Assembly (NCBI RefSeq): GCF_035083965.1
Contig: NC_089724.1
Span: 8,286,501-8,350,500 of the forward strand
DNA from: Branchiostoma lanceolatum
Taxonomy: Eukaryota > Chordata > Leptocardii > Amphioxiformes > Branchiostomatidae
Length of the DNA stretch: 64,000 nucleotides
Direction: 5' to 3'
The position numbers and the translations under genes are program-made. The notes under the pieces were generated by a model that saw nothing but the letters and a program-made list of their open reading frames with translations, was not told the DNA's origin and did no database searches. Positions 25,901-35,400 of this stretch are shown piece by piece; within the stretch, counting starts at the first letter, position 1; each line of letters opens with the position of its first letter.

Positions 25901-28649
25901 CCCTTTTCGAATTCTGCGATTACGACTTTAATATTTGCCTTGGGTCTACAATCCAAAACATACTTTAAGTTTTGATAGCCAATACACACAACAGACTAGA
26001 ATTACAAGAAGTCTACATGTTTGAATTCCACTCATGAACAACAAGTAGCGTGAACATTGTATCTTTGACCAGCTGCAGGGTGTTACAACTGTGACATTTG
26101 TTTCAACAGATTCAAGATCGCTATGATGTGTACTTGTGGTTGGAGGAAGAGATCTTCATGAATCTGTACGACTTCGACAGTCCTTTCACAGCCGATGGGC
26201 AGTCTGTCGTGGTTGGATCCGTCAGGATGCGGCAAGTGCGCGTGTCAACAGGTGAGTGGACACCAACTTTACCATGTAATAACAAACAGCATGATACGCA
26301 AAATGACAGTAATGCTTCGGTCCAAATTGGAAAAAGGGGCTCCGCTTGGTAGTTCACGGGATATCTTTTTGTTGCTTTTTCGGGCTCAGACTTAGATTGA
26401 ACGCGGGACCCGGTAACAAATAGACATCGTGTGAGTACCTTGTGCACCCCCGGTACCTGGCAGTCTACCGGGACAAAGTCATGGCTTCGGGCCCGGCCGG
26501 GACTACAACCCCGACCAGGACCGGTGCAATTGGGACCAAAGCATTACTCAAGCAACTGGATAAACTGTTCCAAAATTCAGGTTGCTTGAATAGCTGTCAC
26601 CTTCTTTTGTGTCTTAATACCTGTATGTATTATGTGTCATCGACAAAACAGCTTGATACATTCCTTGTTCGCTTAAGTGTTTAAGGTTAGACACTGTTTT
26701 CCAAAATCTTAGCCAGTTCCTTGAGTAACTATTACTCTCCAAGCAGAGGATGGGTTCCGGCAGGTTTTTGACTTGTTTTTAGGCGTTTTTGTCGGCCTTT
26801 CTACTTTTTCATTTTTTTTTCTCTATAAACCCAACGTTTATAGAGACAAAAAAAAGATGAAAAAGTAGAAAGGCCGACAAAAACGCCTAAAAACAAGTCA
26901 AAAACCTGCCGGAACCCATCCTCTGCTTGGAGAGTAAGTAACTATTACCTTGTGTAACATATTATCCGCATATCTAACCTTCATCGACAAAACAGCTCGA
27001 TACATTCCGTGTTCGCTAAATTTGTTATATTAATTTATATTAATATAAAGCTTTTAAGGTTTAAAACTACTGGTGGGACTACAGATCAATGTTAATGTTA
27101 CTTACTATATCATAACTTTCGTTATTCTACTTCAGATCTACTATATCCTTATTGAATTTCTATCCTCTTATTGAATACAGAAAAATGTACTGCACGGAAC
27201 AACGGCGTGATGGGCACCAGACTTCTATCGCTCTACTTCGACTTCTGTGGCGAGGATTACACCAGTGATAACGCAGTGACAGAACACTTTCTACCCGGCT
27301 GGGTGAACGCACCGAAGACGGCAAACTTCACCCCGGACACCTCCAGCCCGTGGGTCCACCAACACACAGACACCGTATGGCTGTCATCAGGGTACGGTAC
27401 GGGCAGGTACGTGGCAGATTTCAACGTCAAGACAGCAAATGCCTACTTCCAACTGTATGACCTCGAAGACTTGAAGTGGATCGACGGACAGACCAGAGCA
27501 GTGTTTATTGACTTCATGGTCTACAACGCAAATGTGGACCTGTTCTGTCTAGTTTCGGTTCTCATAGATACACCGGAGACTGGAAATGCACACTCGGCGT
27601 CAACTGTTCGAATGATACGGCTCTACCAGTACAGACACGCTATAGACACGGTGCTACTGATATTTCAGGTAGCCTACACTCTCATGACAATCTACGACAT
27701 CTACTATGCTGTGCGAAGAATTTGTACTCAAAGATGGGCGTACTTCAAGGATGTTTGGAATCTTCTGGATTTCTTGATTATTTTCCTTTCCTTGATAGCT
27801 TTCGCTGCCTTCGGTGCTCGTATGATACTGACGTACCAAGCTCTTGCGAGTTTTAGGAAGAACAAATCTGCCTTCCTGAACCTAGTGCCTGTTATTGTTG
27901 CACACGAGGTATTACTGGCTGTTGTTGCAATCATCGCTTTTATAGGATGTATGCGGTGCTGCAGGCTGCTTCGTGGCAACAACAGCCTCTACCTCATCGA
28001 AGCAACCTTCAAACGGTCCATGGCGCCGTTGATGTCACACGGCCTCATGATAGTGATCATGATGATTGGGTACGCTATGTTTGGAAACCTCGCCTTCGGC
28101 CGCCAGGTTGAGTCGTACTCATCCTTACCCCGAGCTCTCGTCACAGTTTTGAACTTTGCCATCGGGGCTTACGAGATGGATGACTACATGGCGTCACCGG
28201 CGATGGGTTCAGTCTTCTTCATCAGCTTCATCTTCTCCATGGGGTTTATCCTCCTGAACTTCTTTGCTGCCATCATGATGGACATCTTCGCTGCGGAGAA
28301 GGAGGAGTTCGAGGTACCGAAGGAGGGGGAGATAGTGACGTACACGATCGAACGCGTCAAGTCCATTTTGGCATTAAAAAAAAGCCGCCGTGACGACGAT
28401 GATGATAAAGATCTTTCTGGATTAAACCTCCTAAGCTCTCCGCTAATCCGAAGAAGGGGAAGAAATCTCGGCGTGGGCATGAGTGAATACTCGTTCGACG
28501 ACGTTGAACAAGGCTCACAGCCCTCACCGTCCGCAGAAAGTCTTGGTTTTGAGCCAATGTTGGATTGGCCTCCGAGAGGCACTCGTTTCAGAAATGTGAG
28601 CACAGTACACATAAAGAAAGACAGCGATTTACGACACAGAATGGTATGA
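1..28649 (+). CDS. Polycystin-1-like receptor/channel (EGF-PKD-REJ-GPS-PLAT-TOP), 5' truncated by window edge
   Basis: Spliced gene read from GT-AG sites with continuous phase. Exons: 1-133, 625-774, 1112-1252, 1840-1962, 2557-2681, 3898-4558, 4775-4884, 5251-5365, 6204-6324, 6815-6941, 7506-7631, 8447-9110, 9690-9836, 10284-10370, 10807-10924, 11356-11606, 12168-12389, 12881-13026, 14235-14417, 14949-15074, 15367-15552, 15951-16226, 16593-16829, 17445-17691, 18079-18191, 18934-19164, 19400-19529, 19858-20014, 20809-20905, 21609-21742, 22232-22741, 23065-23281, 23680-23797, 25292-25569, 26110-26251, 27181-28649. They total 8418 nt (2805 aa plus stop), which supports the chain. The domain order matches polycystin-1/REJ-family proteins, large surface receptors that pair with TRPP channels. 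The donor at 15552 is a weak GTGCGC and the least certain junction. The PKD1, PKD1L1, PKD1L2 and PKD1L3 subtypes cannot be separated by eye. The start codon lies outside the window. Confidence 0.93.
2148..2513. mobile_element. TIR element family A, copy 1
   Basis: Ends are AGGCCATGTTGATTTGATTA and its inverse ATCAAATCAACATAGCCT. No coding capacity; ~366 bp, within a polycystin intron. Internal sequence (CACGTAGATTTCATAATGAAGGC) is shared with copies near 14426 and 20095. Read as a MITE-like non-autonomous DNA transposon. Confidence 0.8.
3658..3838. repeat. ATA/ATG-type (GATAAT)n microsatellite
   Basis: About 180 bp of imperfect GATAATAAT units ending about 60 nt before exon 3898-4558. Confidence 0.9.
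5386..5627. mobile_element. TIR element family C, copy 1
   Basis: The ends are inverse of each other (TCTCACTGGGCCCGCGGCACGC and GCGTGCCGCGGGTCCAGTGAGA, each split by one mismatch). The core has TTTGTGTGTTTTGTGGTCTTTT and GATATTCCATTATAAAGTCAAG, shared by five other copies in the window. Confidence 0.8.
8175..8319. repeat. Hairpin element family E, copy 1
   Basis: Arms of about 38 nt (GCCAAAAATAGTTAGTCAAG... and inverse ...CTTGACTAACTATTTTTGGC) around a ~65 nt loop. The arm piece CAAGCAACTGGATAA recurs near 26550. Confidence 0.75.
9444..9656. repeat. Tandem duplication in a polycystin intron
   Basis: The block from TGCCTGTAGCTTTCCAT to GTGTATACAAATGTACA (9444-9541) recurs diverged at 9564-9656, period about 120 bp. 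Confidence 0.7.
9926..10190. mobile_element. TIR element family A, copy 2 (5' truncated)
   Basis: It keeps the right end (TAATCAAATCAACATGGCCT) and internal 'CTGGTCAGGAAGGATGAGTAAA' sequence found in copy 20095-20502, but the left terminal repeat is missing. Confidence 0.7.
11719..11977. repeat. Inverted-repeat element in a polycystin intron
   Basis: About 85 nt arms (TAACTTACATTTCAAACTCTAC... GACGTTTCGAGTGACATCC... and inverse) flank a ~90 nt loop. The GACGTTTCG..TGACATCC block also occurs in related form near 32860 and 13230. Confidence 0.8.
13165..13925 (-). mobile_element. Penelope-like retroelement relic with GIY-YIG domain fragment
   Basis: A minus-strand open frame at 13766-13299 (155 codons) encodes 'CGVVYHLTCEDCDAQYVGEMERALKKRISEH'-type sequence (split here as CGVVYHLTCEDCD and AQYVGE...KKRISEH). 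This matches the GIY...QYVGE...R..EH pattern of the GIY-YIG endonuclease at the C-terminus of Penelope-like reverse transcriptases. No reverse transcriptase domain is present, so it is truncated. Next to it, 13727-13756 and 13880-13908 form an inverted repeat (AAAGAATTGACTTACCG). It sits in a polycystin intron, opposite to the gene. Confidence 0.7.
14054..14123 (+). pseudogene. Relic duplicate of the start of polycystin exon 14235-14417
   Basis: The stretch repeats the acceptor and first ~14 codons of the real exon at 14235 (CCGTAGGTTAA.CAGCCTGAAGAAATGGAGGACACGGCGA, shown here in parts). It differs at a few bases and then breaks off into unrelated sequence without a good donor. It lies about 155 bp upstream of the real exon and would compete as an acceptor. 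Confidence 0.7.
14426..14822. mobile_element. TIR element family A, copy 3
   Basis: Terminal repeats AGGCCATGTTGATTTGATTA and TAATCAAATCAACATGGCCT delimit 397 bp. The left end begins only 8 nt past the end of exon 14235-14417, so the element abuts the donor site. Confidence 0.8.
16288..16520. repeat. GC-rich dispersed repeat family B, copy 1
   Basis: It contains GGGACCCGGTAACAGATAGAC, a poly-C tract, GGCAGTCCACCGGAAAC and GGCTTCGGGACCCGACCGGG. The same order of blocks recurs at 23398-23660 and 26333-26545. No coding content. Confidence 0.65.
19400..20905 (+). other. PLAT/LH2 domain of the polycystin gene
   Basis: Exons 19400-19529, 19858-20014 and 20809-20905 encode a PLAT domain. It starts 'YRYNVTIITGFRRHAGTTASVSLRLIG', continues with 'DSFLVTTRDSLGDLREIMVWNNNGGSNPSW', and ends 'RIMVQDLQTKQRWYFICNSWLA'. 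PLAT follows the first membrane helix in all polycystin-1-type proteins and is an intracellular lipid/protein-binding beta sandwich. Confidence 0.92.
20095..20502. mobile_element. TIR element family A, copy 4
   Basis: Terminal repeats AGGCCATGTTGATTTGATTA and ATAATCACATCAACATGGCCT delimit 408 bp. Internal sequence is in the reverse orientation relative to copies 1 and 3. It lies in the intron splitting the PLAT domain. Confidence 0.8.
21402..21555. repeat. Inverted repeat in a polycystin intron
   Basis: CAACACAAAGCAGCTATTGCC...TACTACGC and the inverse GCGTAGTAATTTGAGGTGAGC...TTTGTG form a ~150 bp imperfect hairpin. Confidence 0.65.
23398..23660. repeat. GC-rich dispersed repeat family B, copy 2
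   Basis: Diverged copy with CGCGGCCAGGCCCC, GAGCTAATTATGAGAGCAC, CCGGCAGTCCACAGGGACAAA and GGGGCACCGGTGCAAAT in the same order as copy 1. Confidence 0.6.
24362..24463. repeat. 13-bp minisatellite
   Basis: Seven full units of AGGATGGAATGCC plus a partial eighth, essentially without variation, in a polycystin intron. Confidence 0.95.
25575..25855. repeat. Inverted repeat in a polycystin intron
   Basis: AAAGTTGAACTGTAATTTCC and the inverse near 25840-25855 (AAATAGTTCAACTTTG) bound the stretch. Internal TGACGTCAC motifs occur in both arms (25685 and 25742), giving an imperfect hairpin of about 280 bp. Confidence 0.6.
26333..26545. repeat. GC-rich dispersed repeat family B, copy 3
   Basis: Copy with GCGGGACCCGGTAACAAATAG, GGCAGTCTACCGGGACAAAG, GGCTTCGGGCCCGGCCGGGA and ACCGGTGCAATTGGGACC. 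Confidence 0.65.
26544..26948. repeat. Family E element carrying a nested perfect hairpin (family D, 26736-26937)
   Basis: The outer element has ACTCAAGCAACTGGATAAAC at 26545 and an inverse end near 26705-26730. Inside is a ~200 bp palindrome with ~95 nt arms starting TCTCCAAGCAGAGGATGGG and ending CCTCTGCTTGGAGAG. The 11-mer GTAACTATTAC occurs immediately on both sides (26725-26735 and 26938-26948) and reads as a target-site duplication. Confidence 0.8.
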
Positions 28650-29253
28650 TCTTAGTGGTAGGCAAAGTTACACTTTAAGTGTGTAAAGTTACGTTTAGAT
28701 TAGGTGTACTTGATTGTCAGTCTTTAAAAGCTCATATTTCTGAGCCATGTCGATTCCTATGATGAGGTGAAGCGAGAACTAGATTTAGTTTGGTAGTCTC
28801 AATTTCAATTTCATTATTATGTTAGTTGAGGATGAAATTGCACTTTTCAAAGTGAAGTCTCGCGATGATAGTGCATTTTTTGATAGAAAAACTTAATTTC
28901 TCTTAGTACTGATACAAAAATAGACAGTGTAGTTGAGCACATGTTGCTGTGAAGGCTTTCCTGTTTTCTTAATATGTATTGCTGAACTTTTCAATGAATC
29001 AAGAACATGTTAAGCTCCATGGCGTTATATGTTGCCATGTTAACGATGACTTATTTGGAGCTAGTAAATATAGATTTGGTATAATTGTCATGTATGTAAG
29101 GTTTACATGTTTTTTGTTTACTATGGCATACTTGAAATAATGTATTTGTTGTAGTAGCTGGAACGTAAATGGTTTACGTAGAGAGATAAAGTTTTGTTTT
29201 AGGTAATAGAAATATCTACTTTCCTCTTTTACCCACAACTTAAACTATAAGCA

Positions 29254-29259
29254 AATAAA
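29254..29259 (+). terminator. Probable polyadenylation signal AATAAA of the polycystin gene
   Basis: A canonical AATAAA lies about 600 nt past the TGA stop in an AT-rich stretch with no other coding signal. The region 28650-29253 is therefore read as 3' UTR. Confidence 0.55.
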
Positions 29260-29405
29260 TATGAACAAGTGTTATTAATTTCTCTATGTGTAACATTAAC
29301 ATAACTGTACAATATCCCGCCTAAACCCCTTTTGATTTAAAACAACACAGTCAAGTTCTTGAAGACAAACAGAGTACTGAAGCGTGTGTGGACATGTCAG
29401 ATTGT

Positions 29406-29411
29406 TTTATT
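29406..29411 (-). terminator. Probable polyadenylation signal of the astacin gene
   Basis: TTTATT on the + strand (AATAAA on the minus strand) lies about 55 nt past the astacin stop codon. Together with the signal at 29254-29259 it implies two convergent transcripts ending within about 150 bp of each other. Confidence 0.55.
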
Positions 29412-29466
29412 TCATAACGAGTTTATATCTTTGATTATCAGTGAACGTTCTGGCGCCCGGTTGCCC

Positions 29467-32400
29467 TTAGGCGCAGCCGCCCTCGAACAGCATGACGTCA
29501 TCAATGGCGCTGTCACTACGCCAGCCCGATCCCCTGACGGCCTCGAAGACAACCTGTGACGGCAATAGGCGGAGGGTTGGAAATGATCTTAGTTTCTTTG
29601 CTATTGGCTTTCTCGCCATGCATTTTTTTTACTAATCTCCAAGCAGATCTACACGGGGCAAAATCGTAATGTCAGCCAGAGAAGCTCCAGTCAGGCCCCG
29701 TAGAGCTTCTTTGGTTAACATTACGATTTTGCCCTGTGTAAATCTGCTTGGAGGTTAATTTTGACGTTTTTTTTTCTTCTTTTGGTAGTAGCTAGACTGG
29801 ATTACATAACGTCTTGTTTACGACGCGGTCACATTTGTCGTAGGTCGCCGTACGACTTAGATTTTTCTGTATCTGTATATCTGGTATAACAACCCTTCTG
29901 CGTAACATACCAGCTCCCCAAGTAGCAGCATCTTCTAGCAGGCTGTCACAAACAATCGCTAAGGATCTAAAACAGCCTTTTCGATAACACTACAGCTGAC
30001 TTTAGTACGATACATGCACGATTGTCCCAAGAATGCCCTCAGCTTGCGATCATACGACTTTGATGTTCTTTGTCTGTATAGCCGGTGTAACCACTATTCG
30101 GCATAACACACCAGCTTCGCAGGCAGCATCATTTTCTCTCTAAGATCCTTTTCGGTAACATGTACAAGACAGCTGGCTTTAGTACGACACATCATTATCC
30201 CAAGAATGCCTGAATTAGTTTGCGATCTTAAGACGATCTGCTATACGAGTGTGGCCGGGTCCTTACCTGGAAGTCGGCGTCCCCAGCGACGTTGAGCTGT
30301 CCCGTCAGCCAGTTGTTGCCTTGGTTACCGGTCACGCTGAAGTCAGGTGTGCCGAGGACGGAGTTTCCGTCAATCACGTACACATTCAACGTGCCAGTTT
30401 CTGATGGGACAAGTGATATAGGAGAGGAAACAGTTACGATCTAATGGCGCGCAATTACAAGGGTTTTGTAATCCGTTTGCAATGTAGAACCAGTTGTCAT
30501 CTAAACGAGACGGGGATAAATATGAAACTAGACATCTGTTTCTTTGGCGAATGAATACATATTATTGTATGGTTGTAATCACAGTGATCTCCAAGAGCTT
30601 TTGGTTCTCAATTATCCTACACAAAGAATATATATGCTTACACACTCAGCTAATTGTCACGTTCGATGACTAATAATATAATATGAATATGTTGTTCACC
30701 TAGACAGATTCCATATCTGCACAAAGCATAAATCTGAACATTGTATATATACAAAACCTATATTTTAGGTGATAAAACGTATATACAATGGTGTGAAAAA
30801 GCGCCTCACCTGTTCCGTACATGTGGTACTGGAACTGCAGGCAGAAACCGGCAGGGCTTGCGCTCTGAGTCGGTGTGCGCAGGCGCGCGGCGTCTCCCGG
30901 GGAACGGGGGCTGGACGTCTCGATGAACATGTAGTGACCTTGAGTTAGATTGAAACAGAGAAGAAAAATTTTATGTTTTGCAATGCTATACGTTTCAAAA
31001 TTTTTGTAGGATATTTTTTTACCCAGACCAGTCAGGCATCGTCTTGGGAGCGACATATGATTTGAGGGTCCTCTAACCTTTACTCCCGACGTAAAGTCAG
31101 TATGGCACAGCTAACTTGTTTGAATGTGGAGTTATACTCCCATCCCACTAGGACGGCGCTCTCACCTCGCGGTCTTTGCGACCTAAAATTTCACAGAGTG
31201 CTCAAAGAATTTCATGGATAAATATTCTAAACGCTTTGTGTGTTTTGTTGTATTTTTTGTCATACTTTTACATTTTGCATGATATTCCGATTATGAAGTT
31301 AAGGGTTACACAAATCTGATTCAGGTCGCAGCGAAAGCGCAGAGCGATCGCTGTCTAGTGGCCTTAGGTAATGGCAGGTTGAAGTACTGACCCGAGCCGG
31401 AGACGTCGTTGGTAGGTCCGGTGGAGCTGGAGGGAGTGGCGCCGGTTTGACGGGTCCAGTCGAACTGGTCATCGCTGTCCTGGGTAAAGCCACACTCGTC
31501 CGCGTCAAAGGTACAACTGAAGGCCGTCGGGACTAGACAGACACGGAAGAAAATAATCCATCAAGACCTTATACATATATAGAAGGAAAGCTTGCAATGT
31601 CAGACGTTCTCCTCACACAAAACACTATCAGGAACTATAGTTGTTGCTATCCTACCGGCAACAACGATAACGAAGTAAAAGGTATATACTTTATGACCAT
31701 CTTTTCCAGTTTTGGACAAGTCGTCACGGCATAGATTGAGAGCAATTTCAATGAAAAGGGTATAACAAACCATAAATCTAGGATACTACTAAGCTTGGTG
31801 ACATGCTATACACCCACCGGTGGTGTATTGGATGACATAGCCCTGTCCATTGGCCGAGGCGTCAGTAGCAAACTCGATCAAGAGGCGGTCTCCCGAAGAG
31901 GTGATGGGGGCCGGTTGGGTCGAGCCACACAGGGAGGCGAGCACGCGGGACGACGTGTCCGCACCATCGTAAACCTGAAGAAAACAAAAACTATAATTAT
32001 TGCGCACTGCACACAATACTATACCATTAGGCTCGCCCCTGAGGTGTCGCCAAAAAACAAACATTTATTTCTTGTTACTCAACGGGATCAGGTAGACCAA
32101 CGTCCATCAAAACTATTTAAAAGCAGTTAAGTCAATAAGAGAGTAGCTGCACGTAATTGCATCTAGCTATAGGTTCATCCAAATGCAGAATGTGGAACCG
32201 CATCTGTAAGCAGCGACACCTATAGCTGCAGTGCAGTGTGAACCAGCCAAAATTGCCCCGAGGAAGGTGACAGATGGTCACCGAAACGAATAAAACGCTT
32301 TGTTGTGTACAAAGAGTCTTTTTATTCTGCATTCGGAAATTAGTCCGTCAAACCTCTTTATATACGGAGATATGTTACGCGGTCGGTCTATTCTGCTCTG

Positions 32401-35400
32401 ATAACATGCATCAAAATACACGCAAGTGTGATGTATGATGTATGCCGTATCTTATGTGACTTAATCTATTTGACTAAAACTTGGGTAAACTGGATCTAAC
32501 CTTAAGAACGTCATATCCGCATGAAGCATGATCTTCCACATCGAACACCTGGAAGTTTAGGGTGACGGTGTTGCCGGCTGTGGCGTTCACCAGGTAGCGG
32601 CATGTGGCAGCGTCCAGGTAGTTCCCGGGGTACATGGGCGAGGTGATCTCTCCGACAGAGCCGCCGAAGTAGTACTCACCACAGTCAGGGTGGATTCCAA
32701 CTATGATCGACAAACAGAAAGACGTGTTATTGTGAGTTTAAAAAAAACGCAACTTTAAAACAATAATTGCCAGACAAAACTAAGCTAGTGATTGAAAAGA
32801 AAAACGTGTTGCTAATGGTAATGCTAATCAGGAGCTGATGTTGTTCGCTCGCTCACTGACGAAAGACAGCGGATGCTATCCGAAACGTCCGACCGTTTCC
32901 AAATTTTTATTTTGAGAAACTGATCCCTTGCGTAGGCTTGTGATAGTTTTAGCTATTCAATCCATCCTAAGAGCTTACGCTACACATGAATGGTTTGATT
33001 CTGTGCTAATATTGTATACTACGAGAAGGTTGTTATTACATGTTTATTCTTCAGTTTATCATTTTTCTTCTTGAGTTGTAAGTAACAGTACCTTGGCAGG
33101 GCCAGGGACAGGTTTGTGTCTCCACGCTGGGTCCCGTGCAGCCGTTCGGGTCAGAACAGAAGCGCTGGCGGGTCTTGGTGCAGGTGTCGTCACACGGGCT
33201 CCATTCGGTCCAGTCACTCCAGCCAACAGGCATGTCTGGGCAGAAAGACATACAAAAAGATATCAAAACCGTAAGTTCCGCTGCAGTACCTTAGAAAGCC
33301 GATAGGAAGGCCTTTATCGAACTTCTCGACCCCTAACCACATATCAGATATCATCAGGATCCATTTACGGCTTCTCGAATTATTACACAAACGGCACCAA
33401 AAGCATAACCTTCTTGCCAAAGGTAAAAATTATAGCATCAATATTTCCAAAGGATTGTGATGGTATATATACTTCAAGCCTACAACACTTATATGTAAAG
33501 GTTTGGAGATTTTATTCTTTGACGTGAAACGGGTGAGGGGATTGACGTCCCCACCGAGAACAAAAATGTATTAATCGAAAAGGTCATCTCCTCTTTCTTT
33601 CAATTTGTTCGTTTCTGTCAGTCTGTCTCCTTTTATCTATAAAATACCCGATTTGAAAACCTCTCTACTCACGGCAGCTGTACAGAGTGTTCAGCTTAGC
33701 CACGTCGGTGTCGCTGAAGCCGGTCCTCTGACCGAGAGAAGGCGCCCCGCTGAGCCGGGCCACGATGGTGGGACTCCCGTTGGAGCTGAAGGCCGTGGCG
33801 CTGTAGTGCATCACGGAACCGTAGTCATAGTCCTCACCAAGCCCCGACACGTCAACCTCAGAGTACCTGTTGAAGTTGTGCTCCTTGCCTGTTCAACGGC
33901 AATACATGACGGTATGATCGATGTTAAGGCACGGGACGCAATTACGGCTATTGGACGGAGTATTTATCTTGTATACTATTTAAATATATACTATACAAGC
34001 TAAATACTTCCATTCAACCGAAGCCTAGACAATATAATATACAGGAATATGCGCCCTACAAGACTCGTGGCTAGTGATGCGTTGCGAAGTGACACCAACC
34101 GATATGAACAGACTTGACAAGCGCATGTTATGTTGATTTGTTCATGTTCAAGGAGGAACTACAAGTATGGCAAGAGTATAGCTCAGTCAAGTAGTCAAAG
34201 GAAAGCTACGCTTAGAATTGAAACGCCTACAGTACTCTGCTAAATATACCCCAAACCGGCCCAAAGTTAAGTTCGTACTTGTTTCACATGTCAGTCATAG
34301 CTCTGTGATCTGTGATCATCTATGTTTGAAACTCGCATCGTGGCAACGGCTACTCACCTAGATGATTGAATTATGTGCCGTCACGGATCTATATTTCCCA
34401 ACCAGTACGAATAAGTGCTTTTCAAGCTGGCTTTCCTGAGAATGGATGTCAAGGAAATTTCTGAATTCAAAGCCCACTAACTCACCAATTCCCTTCGCAA
34501 AAATTCCTTGAAATCCATCCCCAGGAAAGCCAGCTTGAAAAGCATCATTCATACTGATCATGATTTACTTGAGTTAACAATGACCCACCGTCCTGAATGT
34601 TCTCCCACTGGATGATGACCCAGTCGTCCCGGTCGAAGCGGGACTGCTCGTGCCAGAAGCCGGCGGCGTGCATGAACTCGTGGATGGCGATGCCATTGTA
34701 GACGCAACCGTTCCCGAGGGACAGGTCCTGCCTTCCGCCCTGCACACCCACGTAAGACCAGCACCTGCAACAGAATTTGAACAGTTTGTATTTATTCGTG
34801 TGCCGACACAATAGAAGAATGAAAGACCTTTATTGCACGTTTATGCTCTGATGAGCTAAGTACAGGTCATGGTGACAAGCAGAAGAATAGTTACAGTGAT
34901 AACAGAAATTTGAGATCTAACTACATCTAAATACTAATTTTTATACCACTATGTACATGTTCAATTTCTTCTCGCTTCTTAAGGCAGTTGTAAGTGAATA
35001 AGCATGTGGCCGGTGTACAAGGTACCTCTTGCAGGTAGCAGAATAAAGGTGCACGAACTCACTATCCGCAAGAGCCTGAGCGAAACCACTGATAAAGGTG
35101 CGCATTCACCTTTTTTGCCCTTCCTTTCACACTATGATGAACTCAAATATACAAATAAACAAAAACCGGTGCAATGGCCTAGTCAGTAGAGCGTTCGCCG
35201 TACACACGGTAGGTTGTGAGTTTGATCCCTGGCCATACCAAAGACTTTAAAAATCGTACATATTTCTTTCTCTGCCTATCACTCAGCATTTAGAAAAGAG
35301 TATGGTAGTTAAACACACATCACTACAAGCAGACCAGCCCCTGCTGTAGAGACTTGCACAAATGTGTGGCCCAAGGGCTATAGAAATGGAGATCGGCGCC

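Larger units (their letters stand above)
21609..28649 (+). other. Polycystin multi-pass/TOP channel region of the polycystin gene
   Basis: Exons 21609-28649 encode the remaining helices. Helices 2-3 lie in 22232-22741, which also carries a long basic loop with CCCK and CCCW clusters. Helices 4-5 lie in 23065-23281, and another in 25292-25569. The terminal exon 27181-28649 (489 codons) has the extracellular TOP domain ('WLSSGYGTGRYVADF', 'WIDGQTRAVFIDF'). It then has the voltage-sensor-like helices ('FKDVWNLLDFLIIFLSLI') and the pore region ('LNFAIGAYEMDDY...GFILLNFFAAIMMDIF'). Stop TGA is at 28647-28649. The tail is charged, with a 'KKSRRDDDDDKD' cluster and no clear coiled coil. Confidence 0.92.
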
